NCBI GenBank assembly: GCA_045655105.1
Contig: JAZOOQ010000014.1
Location: 1 to 58,149 of the forward strand
Source: RGIG4140 sp045655105
GTDB taxonomy: Bacteria; Pseudomonadota; Alphaproteobacteria; CAAHEQ01; UBA3637
Length of the DNA stretch: 58,149 bases
Direction: 5' to 3'
This document shows, piece after piece, positions 36,109 to 44,508 of the stretch. The position numbers and the translations under genes are program-made. Each line of letters opens with the position of its first letter. Within the stretch, counting starts at the first letter, position 1. The notes under the pieces were generated by a model. It did no database searches. It was not told the origin of the DNA and worked only from the letters and a program-made list of their open reading frames with translations.

Positions 36109-37614
36109 TTAAAAATTATAACGTTTTTTCTCTGTTTTTAAATTATGTTGGATTTCATCCATATTTAATGCTCGATTATATATTTTTATGTTATACATAT
36201 CTGCATTAATTTTGTTGGTTGAATTGTGTGGGGATGCCCCAATGAAAATTGACGGGGATGATGAAATACCACTAAAGTATATATCATTTGCAAATGTCTC
36301 AGAAGCAACTTTTTTCCCATTAACAAAAAGATGATGGAATCTTGGTCCAATAACATAAGAAATAGCAGTAATGCTATAAGGAATTATGGTTTGAATTTCT
36401 CCGATTTTCTTATCGGCTGCTTGATATATGGAAACAGTTAATTGACCTGATTTATATTTAGCTAAGATATAAGGGAAACTCCCTGTGTTTGTTGAAAAAA
36501 GAGGAGCTTCCGACCCATTTGGATCATGTTGATCAAACTGCGCAACAAAAGAAAGTGTGAACTCTCTATTTAGGGATTCTTTGCCATTTGAGCTGTCTAG
36601 TCTGATATAAATATCACTGGCCATAGCTAAAGGAACCTCTTTATTTGGATTCCATATGGATTCAGCTGTTGAATCAATGAAGGGTACTTCTGTTTGAGAT
36701 ATAATATCAAGCCATCCAGTTTTTTTATCATCATGGATTGGGGCGCCATGTTCATTTTTGTTATTCATGGTGCTATCGAAATGATACATTAACCCATCTG
36801 CAATATAGGGAGAATTAACCGGAGTAATGCAAAAAATTGGTTGATAATCATATGTCGAGTCATCAGGAAAGTATTCATTAAGTTTAAAAACTTCATATAG
36901 CTTAAGAGGAATTCTTCTTTTTTGGCCATCAACGGAAAAAATATAGGGTAGCTTTGATTCAATTCCGATATAGCCACAATCAGGATCACCCTTTGTTCTT
37001 TTAGCTAAGGCTTTTTCCCATAAAATACGATTGCGCTGAATTTCGTTTTCATCAACAGATGTGTCTAATCTGGTTTTATAAAGATTATGTTGAACTTGGT
37101 TTTGGGGGAATAAAGCTCCATATGTTAAAACGTATTTAAAAGTTTGAATGGGCGTTTTGCAAGAAACAACATTCCCATAAACATTTTTTTTGGTTTCTCC
37201 AGAAGAAACAGTTTTATCTAAACCATCCATGCAAACAATGGCTGATGTATAAGATCCATCAGTTGGAAAGGTTTTTCTAGAGACATCATCAGGCATCATT
37301 TTGGGCATATATCCATTTTCAAGATTATCAAACTCATCTTTGAATATATGAATATAGGCAGCTTTATCTTTATCGCTTAGTTCATCACTTCCTGAAATGG
37401 GTTGAATATCACTTCCTGAAATGGGTTGAATATAGGGAAGGGTAAGAGCTATTTGGTCAGCATAATCTCTGGCAAATTGGTGTTGTGCAACAAAACTGGC
37501 AACATATGCTTCAGAAACAGGAAGTTCTTCAACATTAACGCGGTCAGTTCTTGGAAACAACATTGTTACCATCAAGCCAATTATGAAAGTTAAAACAGTT
37601 GTCCAAAATATCAT
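36109..37614 (-). CDS. Membrane-anchored LamG/concanavalin-like lectin domain protein
   Basis: The 501-residue protein has an N-terminal membrane helix (about residues 3-19) with little else of a signal, so it is probably an anchored or pilin-like exported protein. Residues about 300-495 look like a LamG jelly-roll: FTLSFVAQFD, HHLFVNGKKV and the typical closing IKIYNRALNMDEIQHN. Such domains bind sugars or proteins. Cysteines at several points in the middle could form disulfides. Residues about 60-77 hold a duplicated 8-residue unit. It is the first gene of a two-gene unit with the PilV-like pilin. GGGGGA precedes the ATG. Confidence 0.75.
   Translation of the reverse strand: MIFWTTVLTFIIGLMVTMLFPRTDRVNVEELPVSEAYVASFVAQHQFARDYADQIALTLPYIQPISGSDIQPISGSDELSDKDKAAYIHIFKDEFDNLENGYMPKMMPDDVSRKTFPTDGSYTSAIVCMDGLDKTVSSGETKKNVYGNVVSCKTPIQTFKYVLTYGALFPQNQVQHNLYKTRLDTSVDENEIQRNRILWEKALAKRTKGDPDCGYIGIESKLPYIFSVDGQKRRIPLKLYEVFKLNEYFPDDSTYDYQPIFCITPVNSPYIADGLMYHFDSTMNNKNEHGAPIHDDKKTGWLDIISQTEVPFIDSTAESIWNPNKEVPLAMASDIYIRLDSSNGKESLNREFTLSFVAQFDQHDPNGSEAPLFSTNTGSFPYILAKYKSGQLTVSIYQAADKKIGEIQTIIPYSITAISYVIGPRFHHLFVNGKKVASETFANDIYFSGISSSPSIFIGASPHNSTNKINADMYNIKIYNRALNMDEIQHNLKTEKKRYNF
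37384..37431. repeat. Exact 24-bp tandem duplication inside the LamG-domain gene
   Basis: Two identical 24-base units (37384-37407 and 37408-37431) encode IQPISGSD twice in a row. The length is a multiple of three, so gain or loss keeps the frame. Perfect identity indicates a recent event. Confidence 0.95.
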
Positions 37615-37650
37615 TTAAATCCCCCAATTTGTTATACCCTTTATTATAAT

Positions 37651-37679
37651 ATTATATCAAATTTTTTTTGTTTGGTAAA
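37651..37679 (-). promoter_or_regulatory. Promoter of the LamG/PilV-like pair
   Basis: On the minus strand TTTACC, 17 bases, TATAAT, 36 bases before the start codon. Confidence 0.6.
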
Positions 37680-37763
37680 TATTTTTTTGTCAAATAGCAT
37701 GTTTTTTCTCTCTTTTTTTCGAAAAAAATGTGTTTTTTTCAATTTAGAGAAAAATAATAAAAA

Positions 37764-37793
37764 AATAGCCCAAGATTTCTCTTTAGGGCTATT
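37764..37793 (-). terminator. Intrinsic terminator of the Nudix gene
   Basis: AATAGCCC and GGGCTATT flank a loop and are followed on the minus strand by seven T residues, 7 bases after the stop. Confidence 0.88.
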
Positions 37794-37800
37794 GAAAATT

Positions 37801-38208
37801 TTATTTAAAATTTGGTAACTTATTGAGTTTTTTTAAAGCATTAATGAAAGGTTCATCTGCTGGGCAAAACTCATAATTATCTAATTCAGATAATGAAATC
37901 CATTTTGCATCATTATGCTCATATAATGCTGGTAAAACTTGATTTTCCGAAGTTGCCCAAAAGGCATGAAGTTGAAAATCTCCTTTTCCAGGATAGGTGT
38001 GAATATGAGTCATAAAAAGATTATGAACAGTTATTTCTTTTTCCATTTCTTCTTTAAATTCTCTGATTACGCATTCTTGAAGGGTTTCTCCTTTTTCAAG
38101 TTTTCCACCTGGAAATTCCCATAAAAGTTCAGGGAATTTTCCTTTTTTGCGTTGAGCAATTAAAATTTTATCATTACATGTAACAATAGCCATTGAAATT
38201 TCTATCAT
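37801..38208 (-). CDS. mutT: Nudix hydrolase, MutT-like (8-oxo-dGTP diphosphatase)
   Basis: MutT cleans oxidised dGTP from the nucleotide pool. The 135-residue protein has the MutT start pattern (VTCNDKILIAQRKKGK), WEFPGGKLEKGE, and the Nudix box G-x5-E-x7-RE-x2-EE near residues 38-58. The Gly that usually closes the box is replaced by Glu, while all metal-binding acids are kept. HIHTYPGKGDFQLHAFW and EHNDAKWISLSEL complete the MutT subfamily pattern. AAAGGA precedes the ATG. It lies 14 bases after the unknown gene at 38223. Confidence 0.88.
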   Translation of the reverse strand: MIEISMAIVTCNDKILIAQRKKGKFPELLWEFPGGKLEKGETLQECVIREFKEEMEKEITVHNLFMTHIHTYPGKGDFQLHAFWATSENQVLPALYEHNDAKWISLSELDNYEFCPADEPFINALKKLNKLPNFK

Positions 38209-38222
38209 AAAAAATCCTTTTG

Positions 38223-39197
38223 TTATGCGGTTTTATCTAATCCTGTTCGTAAAAGATATAAATTATTTTCTGTGGGACGAGGAGGTGTTTTAACAGGAAT
38301 TTGATCATTTTTTGTTTTCAAAAATTCAGGCGCAACATTTTGGCGATAGATAACGTTCAATGCGGAACAAACGGCATTTGTTTTCTCATTGAAAAGTCTA
38401 TGTTTTTTGATTTCATTTAAAAATCCTGTTAATTCATTTCGCGTCATTAAAAAGTGACCTAAATCGGAAACACGTTCAAATGAAATTTTATTTCCAAATT
38501 CAATTTTGTAAAAAATATTATTTTTTTTGAAAATTAATTTTTTCCCTTTTGTTAAAACAGGGGGAATTGGAAAATTATTGCTAATTAATGTAAACTGTTT
38601 TGAACCTCTATTAAAACAATCCTTTAAACCAAAATATCGGTAAATATCTGAAAAATGGGGGAATATCTTTTTTTCTTTTGGTTTAATTAATTTTGATTTT
38701 GGCGTTTTAGAATAAATTTTTTCAAGTTTAGAAGAAACAGCTTCTGCTGTAGAAAGATCTGCTTTAAGCCAATTTGAAACCATTTCATTGGCTTTTGAAA
38801 ATGGCATTAATGAAACTTTATTGTTTTTTAAATTGATTTCTTGAAAACAAGGATTGGATTCATCTAATGAAACACGAAAGAGAGTGTTTCCTTCTTTTGA
38901 AAATAAAATACCATCATTTCCGAGCAATGTTGGAATATTAAAATTGCAGGCAAATGGGTGCTTATTTCCAAAAGTTTCATTTGGGTTTTTGAATTGATAA
39001 TCCATTAAATAAACAGAAGAAATCAGCTCATAATCAACACGATTGTTCTCTTCTCCGAAGAAGAAAGTTCTATTATCAGATTGAATAGAGTTGTGTAAAA
39101 ATGCAGTATTTGGAATTTTCTTTTCATCGATGATTAATTTGATATTTGGATTATCTTCTTTGATAAATCTTGAAAGCGCCATTTCAATGTTTGCCAT
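38223..39197 (-). CDS. Uncharacterised protein upstream of mutT
   Basis: The 324-residue product has no signal or membrane helix. It is Lys- and Asn-rich, with the conspicuous phrase FFFGEENNRVDYELISSVYLMDYQ cut here to its core FFGEENNRVDYEL near residue 47, a basic linker (about 165-180) and a proline-rich end (KTPPRPTE near residue 305). I recognise no family. The ATG at 39197 has GGAG 7 bases upstream; an ATG 12 bases earlier has none. It probably shares a transcript with mutT. Its character resembles the unknown at 16699, but I see no alignment between them. Confidence 0.68.
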   Translation of the reverse strand: MANIEMALSRFIKEDNPNIKLIIDEKKIPNTAFLHNSIQSDNRTFFFGEENNRVDYELISSVYLMDYQFKNPNETFGNKHPFACNFNIPTLLGNDGILFSKEGNTLFRVSLDESNPCFQEINLKNNKVSLMPFSKANEMVSNWLKADLSTAEAVSSKLEKIYSKTPKSKLIKPKEKKIFPHFSDIYRYFGLKDCFNRGSKQFTLISNNFPIPPVLTKGKKLIFKKNNIFYKIEFGNKISFERVSDLGHFLMTRNELTGFLNEIKKHRLFNEKTNAVCSALNVIYRQNVAPEFLKTKNDQIPVKTPPRPTENNLYLLRTGLDKTA

Positions 39198-39310
39198 TTT
39201 TTTCTCCATTTTTTTGGTTTCTTTTCTTTTTTTATTTTAACAGAATCATACTTTGAAAGCAAGAGGTGTTTTTTTATTAAAGATATTTTGGGTGAAATGG
39301 TAAAATAAAA

Positions 39311-39337
39311 AAATCCCCCACCAAGGGTAGGGGATTA
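39311..39337 (-). terminator. Intrinsic terminator of ppdK
   Basis: AATCCCC and GGGGATT with inner pairing, followed on the minus strand by seven T residues, 20 bases after the stop. Confidence 0.88.
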
Positions 39338-39356
39338 TAAAGATTTAAGCTATTGC

Positions 39357-42023
39357 TTATTTCTTTTCGTTGCGAACGGCTGCTTGTGCTGCTGCCAAAC
39401 GTGCAATTGGAACACGATATGGTGAGCAAGACACATATGTCAAACCAACTCTGTGACAGAAATCAATTGTTTCTGGATCCCCACCATGTTCACCACAGAT
39501 ACCGAGTTTGATGTTTGGACGAGTTGCTTTACCTTTTTGAACAGCAATGTCAACCAAAGCGCCAACACCTTCTTGGTCAAGTGATGCAAATGGATCACGA
39601 GCATAGATACCTTTTTGAACGTATTCTGGTAAGAATGAACCAGCATCGTCACGGCTCATACCCAAAGTTGTTTGAGTTAAGTCGTTTGTACCAAAGCTGA
39701 AGAATTCTGCTGATTCAGCGATTTTGTCAGCTGTGATAGCAGCGCGTGGTAATTCGATCATTGTACCAACATGGTATTCGAATTTAACGCCTTTTTCAGC
39801 CATAACAGCATCAGCAACAGCAACAACAACTGCTTTAGCTAAATCTAATTCTTTCTTTGTTCCGACTAATGGAATCATGATTTCAGGAACGATTGTGCGA
39901 CCTGTTTTATTCATAACTTCAACAGCGGCTTCAAAAACAGCGCGAGCTTGCATTTCGTTGATTTCTGGGTATGTAACACCTAAACGGCAACCACGGTGGC
40001 CAAGCATTGGGTTGGCTTCGTGTAATTTTGCTGTACGTGCTGCAATTTCTTCAACAGAAACGCCGAGTTCACGAGCGATTTCAGCTTGTTCTTCTTTTTT
40101 ATTTGGTAAGAATTCATGCAATGGTGGGTCTAAGAAACGAATTGTTACTGGTAAACCTTCCATGATTGTGAACAAGTCTGTAAAGTCTTGACGTTGATAT
40201 GGCAAGAGTTTTGCAAGAGCTGCTCTTCTTGCTTCAACTGTGTCAGATAAAATCATTTGACGCATGTGGTTAATACGTGCTGGATCAAAGAACATATGTT
40301 CTGTACGGCACAAACCAATACCTTCAGCACCAAAATCACGAGCTGTTTTTGCATCTAATGGTGTTTCAGCATTTGTGCGAACGCCAAGAGTGCGAACTTC
40401 ATCAACCCATGTCATGAATTCGCCGAAGTTACCTGTCATTTCTGGGAGAACAAGTTTCAAACCACCAGCCATAACTTCACCAGTTGTTCCATCGATTGAA
40501 AGCATGTCGCCTTCTTTAATAACTGTGTCACCAACTGTGAGAGTTTTTGCATCATAGTCAATGCGTAAAGCAGAAACACCAGAAACGCAAGGTTTACCCA
40601 TACCACGAGCAACCACAGCGGCGTGACTTGTCATACCACCACGAGCTGTTAAAATACCTTGAGAAACGTGCATACCTGCGATATCTTCAGGTGATGTTTC
40701 AATACGAACCAAGATAACTTTTTTGCCAGCTTCAGCAGCTTTTTCAGCATCTTCAGCTGAGAAAACAGCTTCACCAACAGCAGCACCTGGAGAAGCAGGT
40801 AAACCGCTTGTTAAAACAACACGTTTTTCTGATTTATCGAACATTGGGTGTAATAATTGATCTAATTGAGCAGCTTCAACACGCATAATAGCTGTTTTTT
40901 TGTCAATTAAACCTTCTTTTACCATTTCAACAGCGATACGAAGAGCTGCTGTACCAGTTCTTTTACCATTACGTGTTTGAAGCATCCAAAGTTTGCCGTC
41001 TTGGATTGTGAATTCCATATCTTGCATATCTTTGTAGTGATCTTCTAATTTGGCGCGAATATCTGACAATTCTTTGAAAAGAACTGGGAATTCTTCTTCC
41101 ATACATGGCATATCTGTGCCTGAACGTTCTTTAACAAGTTTTGTCATTGGTTGTGGTGTACGAATACCGGCAACAACGTCTTCACCTTGAGCATTTTTAA
41201 GGTATTCACCATAGAAATAGTTTTCACCTGTTGCAGGGTCGCGAGAGAAGCAAACACCTGTTGCAGATGTGTCACCATAGTTACCAAATACCATTGTTTG
41301 AACGTTAACAGCTGTACCCCAATCACCTGGGATGTTGTTCAGTTTGCGATAGTAAATAGCGCGATCAACCATCCATGAAGAGAACACAGCGCCAATACCG
41401 CCCCACAATTGTTCAAATGGATCTTGTGGAAGTGGGTGACCATCGTTGACGCAGATTTCTTTGTATTCTTTAATAACTTCTTTTAATTGTTCAACAGTCA
41501 TTTGGTTGTCAAATTGATAACCATTTTCTTCACGAACGCGATCTAAAACAGCTTCAAATTTTGAGCTGTGAACACCCATAACAACGTCAGCATACATTTG
41601 GATAAAACGGCGGTAGCTGTCATAAGCAAATTTTGCATTGCCTGAACGTTCAGCTAAACCAACAACTGTTTCATCGTTTAAACCAAGGTTTAAAACTGTA
41701 TCCATCATACCAGGCATTGAAACGCGAGCGCCTGAACGAACTGAGAATAAAAGTGGGTTTTTCGGATCGCCGAATTTGCTGCCCATTTTTTCTTCAATAC
41801 CAGCAAGAGCAGCCAAAACTTGGTCTTTTAATTCAGCTGGATATGAATGATTGTTTGCATAATAATATGTACACACTTCTGTTGTGATTGTAAAACCTGG
41901 AGGAACAGGAACACCAACACGGCTCATTTCAGCCAAGTTAGCACCTTTACCACCCAACAAGTTTTTCATAGAGGCATCGCCTTCTGCAACACCGTCACCA
42001 AAAGTATAAACCCATTTTGTCAT
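39357..42023 (-). CDS. ppdK: Pyruvate, phosphate dikinase
   Basis: PPDK interconverts pyruvate, ATP and phosphate with PEP, AMP and pyrophosphate. The 888-residue protein has the ATP-grasp start (LLGGKGANLAEMSRVGVPVPPGF), the phospho-carrier histidine in GGMTSHAAVVARGMGKPC near residue 460, and the PEP barrel with EGIGLCRTEHMF, LGHRGCRLGVTYPE and FGTNDLTQTTLGMSRDD, closing with the catalytic-cysteine region ICGEHGGDP. It allows pyrophosphate-saving glycolysis or gluconeogenesis, common in anaerobes. AAGGAAAAACTA precedes the ATG. Codon bias is strong, suggesting high expression. Confidence 0.97.
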   Translation of the reverse strand: MTKWVYTFGDGVAEGDASMKNLLGGKGANLAEMSRVGVPVPPGFTITTEVCTYYYANNHSYPAELKDQVLAALAGIEEKMGSKFGDPKNPLLFSVRSGARVSMPGMMDTVLNLGLNDETVVGLAERSGNAKFAYDSYRRFIQMYADVVMGVHSSKFEAVLDRVREENGYQFDNQMTVEQLKEVIKEYKEICVNDGHPLPQDPFEQLWGGIGAVFSSWMVDRAIYYRKLNNIPGDWGTAVNVQTMVFGNYGDTSATGVCFSRDPATGENYFYGEYLKNAQGEDVVAGIRTPQPMTKLVKERSGTDMPCMEEEFPVLFKELSDIRAKLEDHYKDMQDMEFTIQDGKLWMLQTRNGKRTGTAALRIAVEMVKEGLIDKKTAIMRVEAAQLDQLLHPMFDKSEKRVVLTSGLPASPGAAVGEAVFSAEDAEKAAEAGKKVILVRIETSPEDIAGMHVSQGILTARGGMTSHAAVVARGMGKPCVSGVSALRIDYDAKTLTVGDTVIKEGDMLSIDGTTGEVMAGGLKLVLPEMTGNFGEFMTWVDEVRTLGVRTNAETPLDAKTARDFGAEGIGLCRTEHMFFDPARINHMRQMILSDTVEARRAALAKLLPYQRQDFTDLFTIMEGLPVTIRFLDPPLHEFLPNKKEEQAEIARELGVSVEEIAARTAKLHEANPMLGHRGCRLGVTYPEINEMQARAVFEAAVEVMNKTGRTIVPEIMIPLVGTKKELDLAKAVVVAVADAVMAEKGVKFEYHVGTMIELPRAAITADKIAESAEFFSFGTNDLTQTTLGMSRDDAGSFLPEYVQKGIYARDPFASLDQEGVGALVDIAVQKGKATRPNIKLGICGEHGGDPETIDFCHRVGLTYVSCSPYRVPIARLAAAQAAVRNEKK

Positions 42024-42102
42024 TAGTTTTTCCTTTGCTTGTTAGTTAATTAAAAACCATATTTCTCATAAAGAAGTATGGAACCTTGAGATTTTTATTC
42101 GC

Positions 42103-42119
42103 AAAATGTTTAACATTTT
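42103..42119. promoter_or_regulatory. 17-bp palindrome over the ppdK -10 box
   Basis: AAAATGTT-T-AACATTTT is a perfect inverted repeat covering the ppdK -10 box (42107-42112). This is the classic place for a repressor site. The regulator is unknown. Confidence 0.5.
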
Positions 42120-42135
42120 TTTTGCTTGATTGCAA
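42107..42135 (-). promoter_or_regulatory. Promoter of ppdK
   Basis: On the minus strand TTGCAA, 17 bases, TAAACA, about 80 bases before the start codon. Confidence 0.6.
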
Positions 42136-42275
42136 GTGATTTTTTTGTTTTTGTATAAATATCAGTTTGAAAATGTAATTGCCTAAAAAAATAAATAAAA
42201 AAATATCTTTTTGCTTTTCTTTTTTGCAAAAAGAATGTTATATAGAAATAGTTTTATTAAAAAAAGGGGTTTAAT

Positions 42276-44489
42276 ATGAGTTTTATGACAATAGATGATA
42301 TGAATGCCGTTTGTTTTGGAAGTTATCAAGGCGATCCATTTAGTGTTTTGGGAATGCATTTATGTTCAAAAAATATCTTGACCCCGTTTTTATTTATAAG
42401 AACGTTTCAACCACAAGCAAAAAAGGTTGAAGTTGTTAGAACAAAAACAAAAGACGTGTATGAAATGAAAAAAATTCATCAAGATGGGTTGTTTGAATTG
42501 GCCTTTATTGATGAAACAGAATTTTTTGATTATTATTTTAAAATCACTCTTTTTAATGATCAAGTTTATGAGACAGAAGATGCTTATCGGTTTTGGCCCG
42601 TTTTAGGTGATATGGATTTATATCTTTTTAACGAAGGGAACCATAAGGATATTTATCAAAAAATGGGATCTCATCTTATAACACATCAAGGGGTAAAAGG
42701 GGTAAGTTTTGCTGTTTGGGCTCCTAATGCTAAAAGAGTGAGTGTGGTGGGTAATTTTAATGATTGGGATGGACGTCGACACATGATGCGCCCCAGAGGT
42801 TCTTCGGGGGTTTGGGAACTTTTTATTCCTCATTTGCCAGAATGGACAATTTATAAATATGAGATAGTTGGTCCAAATGGAGATTTACTTCCTTTGAAAA
42901 TAGACCCTTATGGTCGTTCATTTGAAATGCGCCCCAAAACAGGAACATTAGTTGTTGATCCTAATAAATATCAATGGCAAGATGAAAAATGGTGTGCCAT
43001 GAAACGGCATAAAGCAAATGCTTTAGATTCTGCAATTTCCATTTATGAAGTTCATTTTGGTTCTTGGCGTCGCAATTCTTTAGAGGGAAATCGTTGGTTA
43101 ACATATCGTGAAATGGCTGAAGAATTGCCTGAATATGTAAAAGAAATGGGATTTACGCATGTTGAATTTTTACCTCTTTCTGAATATCCGTTTGATGGTT
43201 CTTGGGGATATCAAGTAACGGGTATGTATGCACCAACAAGCAGATATGGAACCGCAGATGATTTTAAATATTTGATTGATAAGTTGCATCAGGCGGGAAT
43301 TGCTGTTATTATGGATTGGGTGCCTGCTCATTTCCCTAAAGATGCTTTTGGTTTGGCGGAATTTGATGGAACAGCTCTTTATGAACATGCAGATCCAAGA
43401 CAAGGTGAACATAAAGATTGGGGAACAAAAATTTATAACTATTCAAGAAATGAAGTTTCCAATTTCTTGCTTGGGAATGCATTGTTTTGGCTTAGAGAAT
43501 ATCATATTGATGCTTTAAGAGTGGATGCTGTTGCTAGTATGCTTTATTTGGATTATTCAAGAAAAGAAGGGGAATGGATTCCAAATAAATATGGTGGACG
43601 AGAAAATATTGATGCAATCAATTTCCTTCGTAAGTTAAATGAGCTTGTTTTTGGTGAAAATGCGGGATACACAACTTTTGCTGAAGAATCAACAGCTTGG
43701 CCAATGGTTTCAAAACCAACGTATATTGGTGGTCTTGGTTTTGGATATAAATGGAATATGGGGTGGATGCATGATACATTAGGATATATTTCTCATGAAT
43801 CTATTCACCGCAGATATCATCATAATGAACTTACTTTTTCAATGTTGTATGCTTTTACTGAAAATTTCACATTGCCAATTTCGCATGATGAAGTTGTTCA
43901 TGGAAAAGGACCCATGTATGATAAAGTGCCAGGGGATAATTGGCAAAAATGCGCTAATTTAAGACTTTATTATTCTTATATGTATATGCATCCAGGTAAA
44001 AAACTTTTGTTTATGGGAAATGAGTTTGGGGTACGTAAAGAATGGAATTATGCTGATAGTTTAGATTGGGGATTGTTACAATATGATGATCATAAAAAAT
44101 TGCAACACTTAATTAAAACGCTTAACCGTCTTTATATTTCTTCAAAAGAGCTTTCTGATTTGGATTTTGATGGGAGTGGATTTGAGTGGATTGATGGAAG
44201 TGATGCAGCTCAATCTTGTTTTTCATTTATGAGAAAAGATAAAGAGGGAAATTCTCTTATTATTGCTTGTAATTTCACGCCAGTTGTGCGTTATGATTAT
44301 AAAATTGGTGTTAATGAAGCTGGAGAATATGAAGAAATTTTTAATTCTGACTCAACAGAGTTTGGTGGAGCAGGGGTTGTAAACTCAGGATTGATTCAAT
44401 CAGGTGAAGGCTGGAATTTTAAACCACATGCCTTAAAAGTAACTTTGCCTCCATTAGCTGTTGTGGTTTATCGATTGAAAAATAGATAA
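42276..44489 (+). CDS. glgB: 1,4-alpha-glucan branching enzyme
   Basis: GlgB (GH13, 737 residues) makes alpha-1,6 branches in glycogen. It has the N1 domain (GDPFSVLGMH near residue 20), a CBM48 domain (VSFAVWAPNAKRVSVVGNFNDW near residue 145, shortened here to WAPNAKRVSVVGNFNDWDG), and the catalytic barrel with the nucleophile in DALRVDAVASML, the acid in TFAEESTAWP and PISHDEVVHGKG. AGGGG precedes the ATG. It heads a six-gene block; the gap to glgX is 19 bases. No convincing promoter was found in the 252-base gap shared with ppdK, though several TTGC boxes occur there. Confidence 0.96.
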   Translation: MSFMTIDDMNAVCFGSYQGDPFSVLGMHLCSKNILTPFLFIRTFQPQAKKVEVVRTKTKDVYEMKKIHQDGLFELAFIDETEFFDYYFKITLFNDQVYETEDAYRFWPVLGDMDLYLFNEGNHKDIYQKMGSHLITHQGVKGVSFAVWAPNAKRVSVVGNFNDWDGRRHMMRPRGSSGVWELFIPHLPEWTIYKYEIVGPNGDLLPLKIDPYGRSFEMRPKTGTLVVDPNKYQWQDEKWCAMKRHKANALDSAISIYEVHFGSWRRNSLEGNRWLTYREMAEELPEYVKEMGFTHVEFLPLSEYPFDGSWGYQVTGMYAPTSRYGTADDFKYLIDKLHQAGIAVIMDWVPAHFPKDAFGLAEFDGTALYEHADPRQGEHKDWGTKIYNYSRNEVSNFLLGNALFWLREYHIDALRVDAVASMLYLDYSRKEGEWIPNKYGGRENIDAINFLRKLNELVFGENAGYTTFAEESTAWPMVSKPTYIGGLGFGYKWNMGWMHDTLGYISHESIHRRYHHNELTFSMLYAFTENFTLPISHDEVVHGKGPMYDKVPGDNWQKCANLRLYYSYMYMHPGKKLLFMGNEFGVRKEWNYADSLDWGLLQYDDHKKLQHLIKTLNRLYISSKELSDLDFDGSGFEWIDGSDAAQSCFSFMRKDKEGNSLIIACNFTPVVRYDYKIGVNEAGEYEEIFNSDSTEFGGAGVVNSGLIQSGEGWNFKPHALKVTLPPLAVVVYRLKNR

Positions 44490-44508
44490 GTTTGAATTTG
44501 GGGGATAG

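Noticed and set aside
39515..41887. Several plus-strand open frames across ppdK
   Set aside because: The strong codon bias of ppdK suppresses stops on the opposite strand; none has a start signal or a recognisable product.
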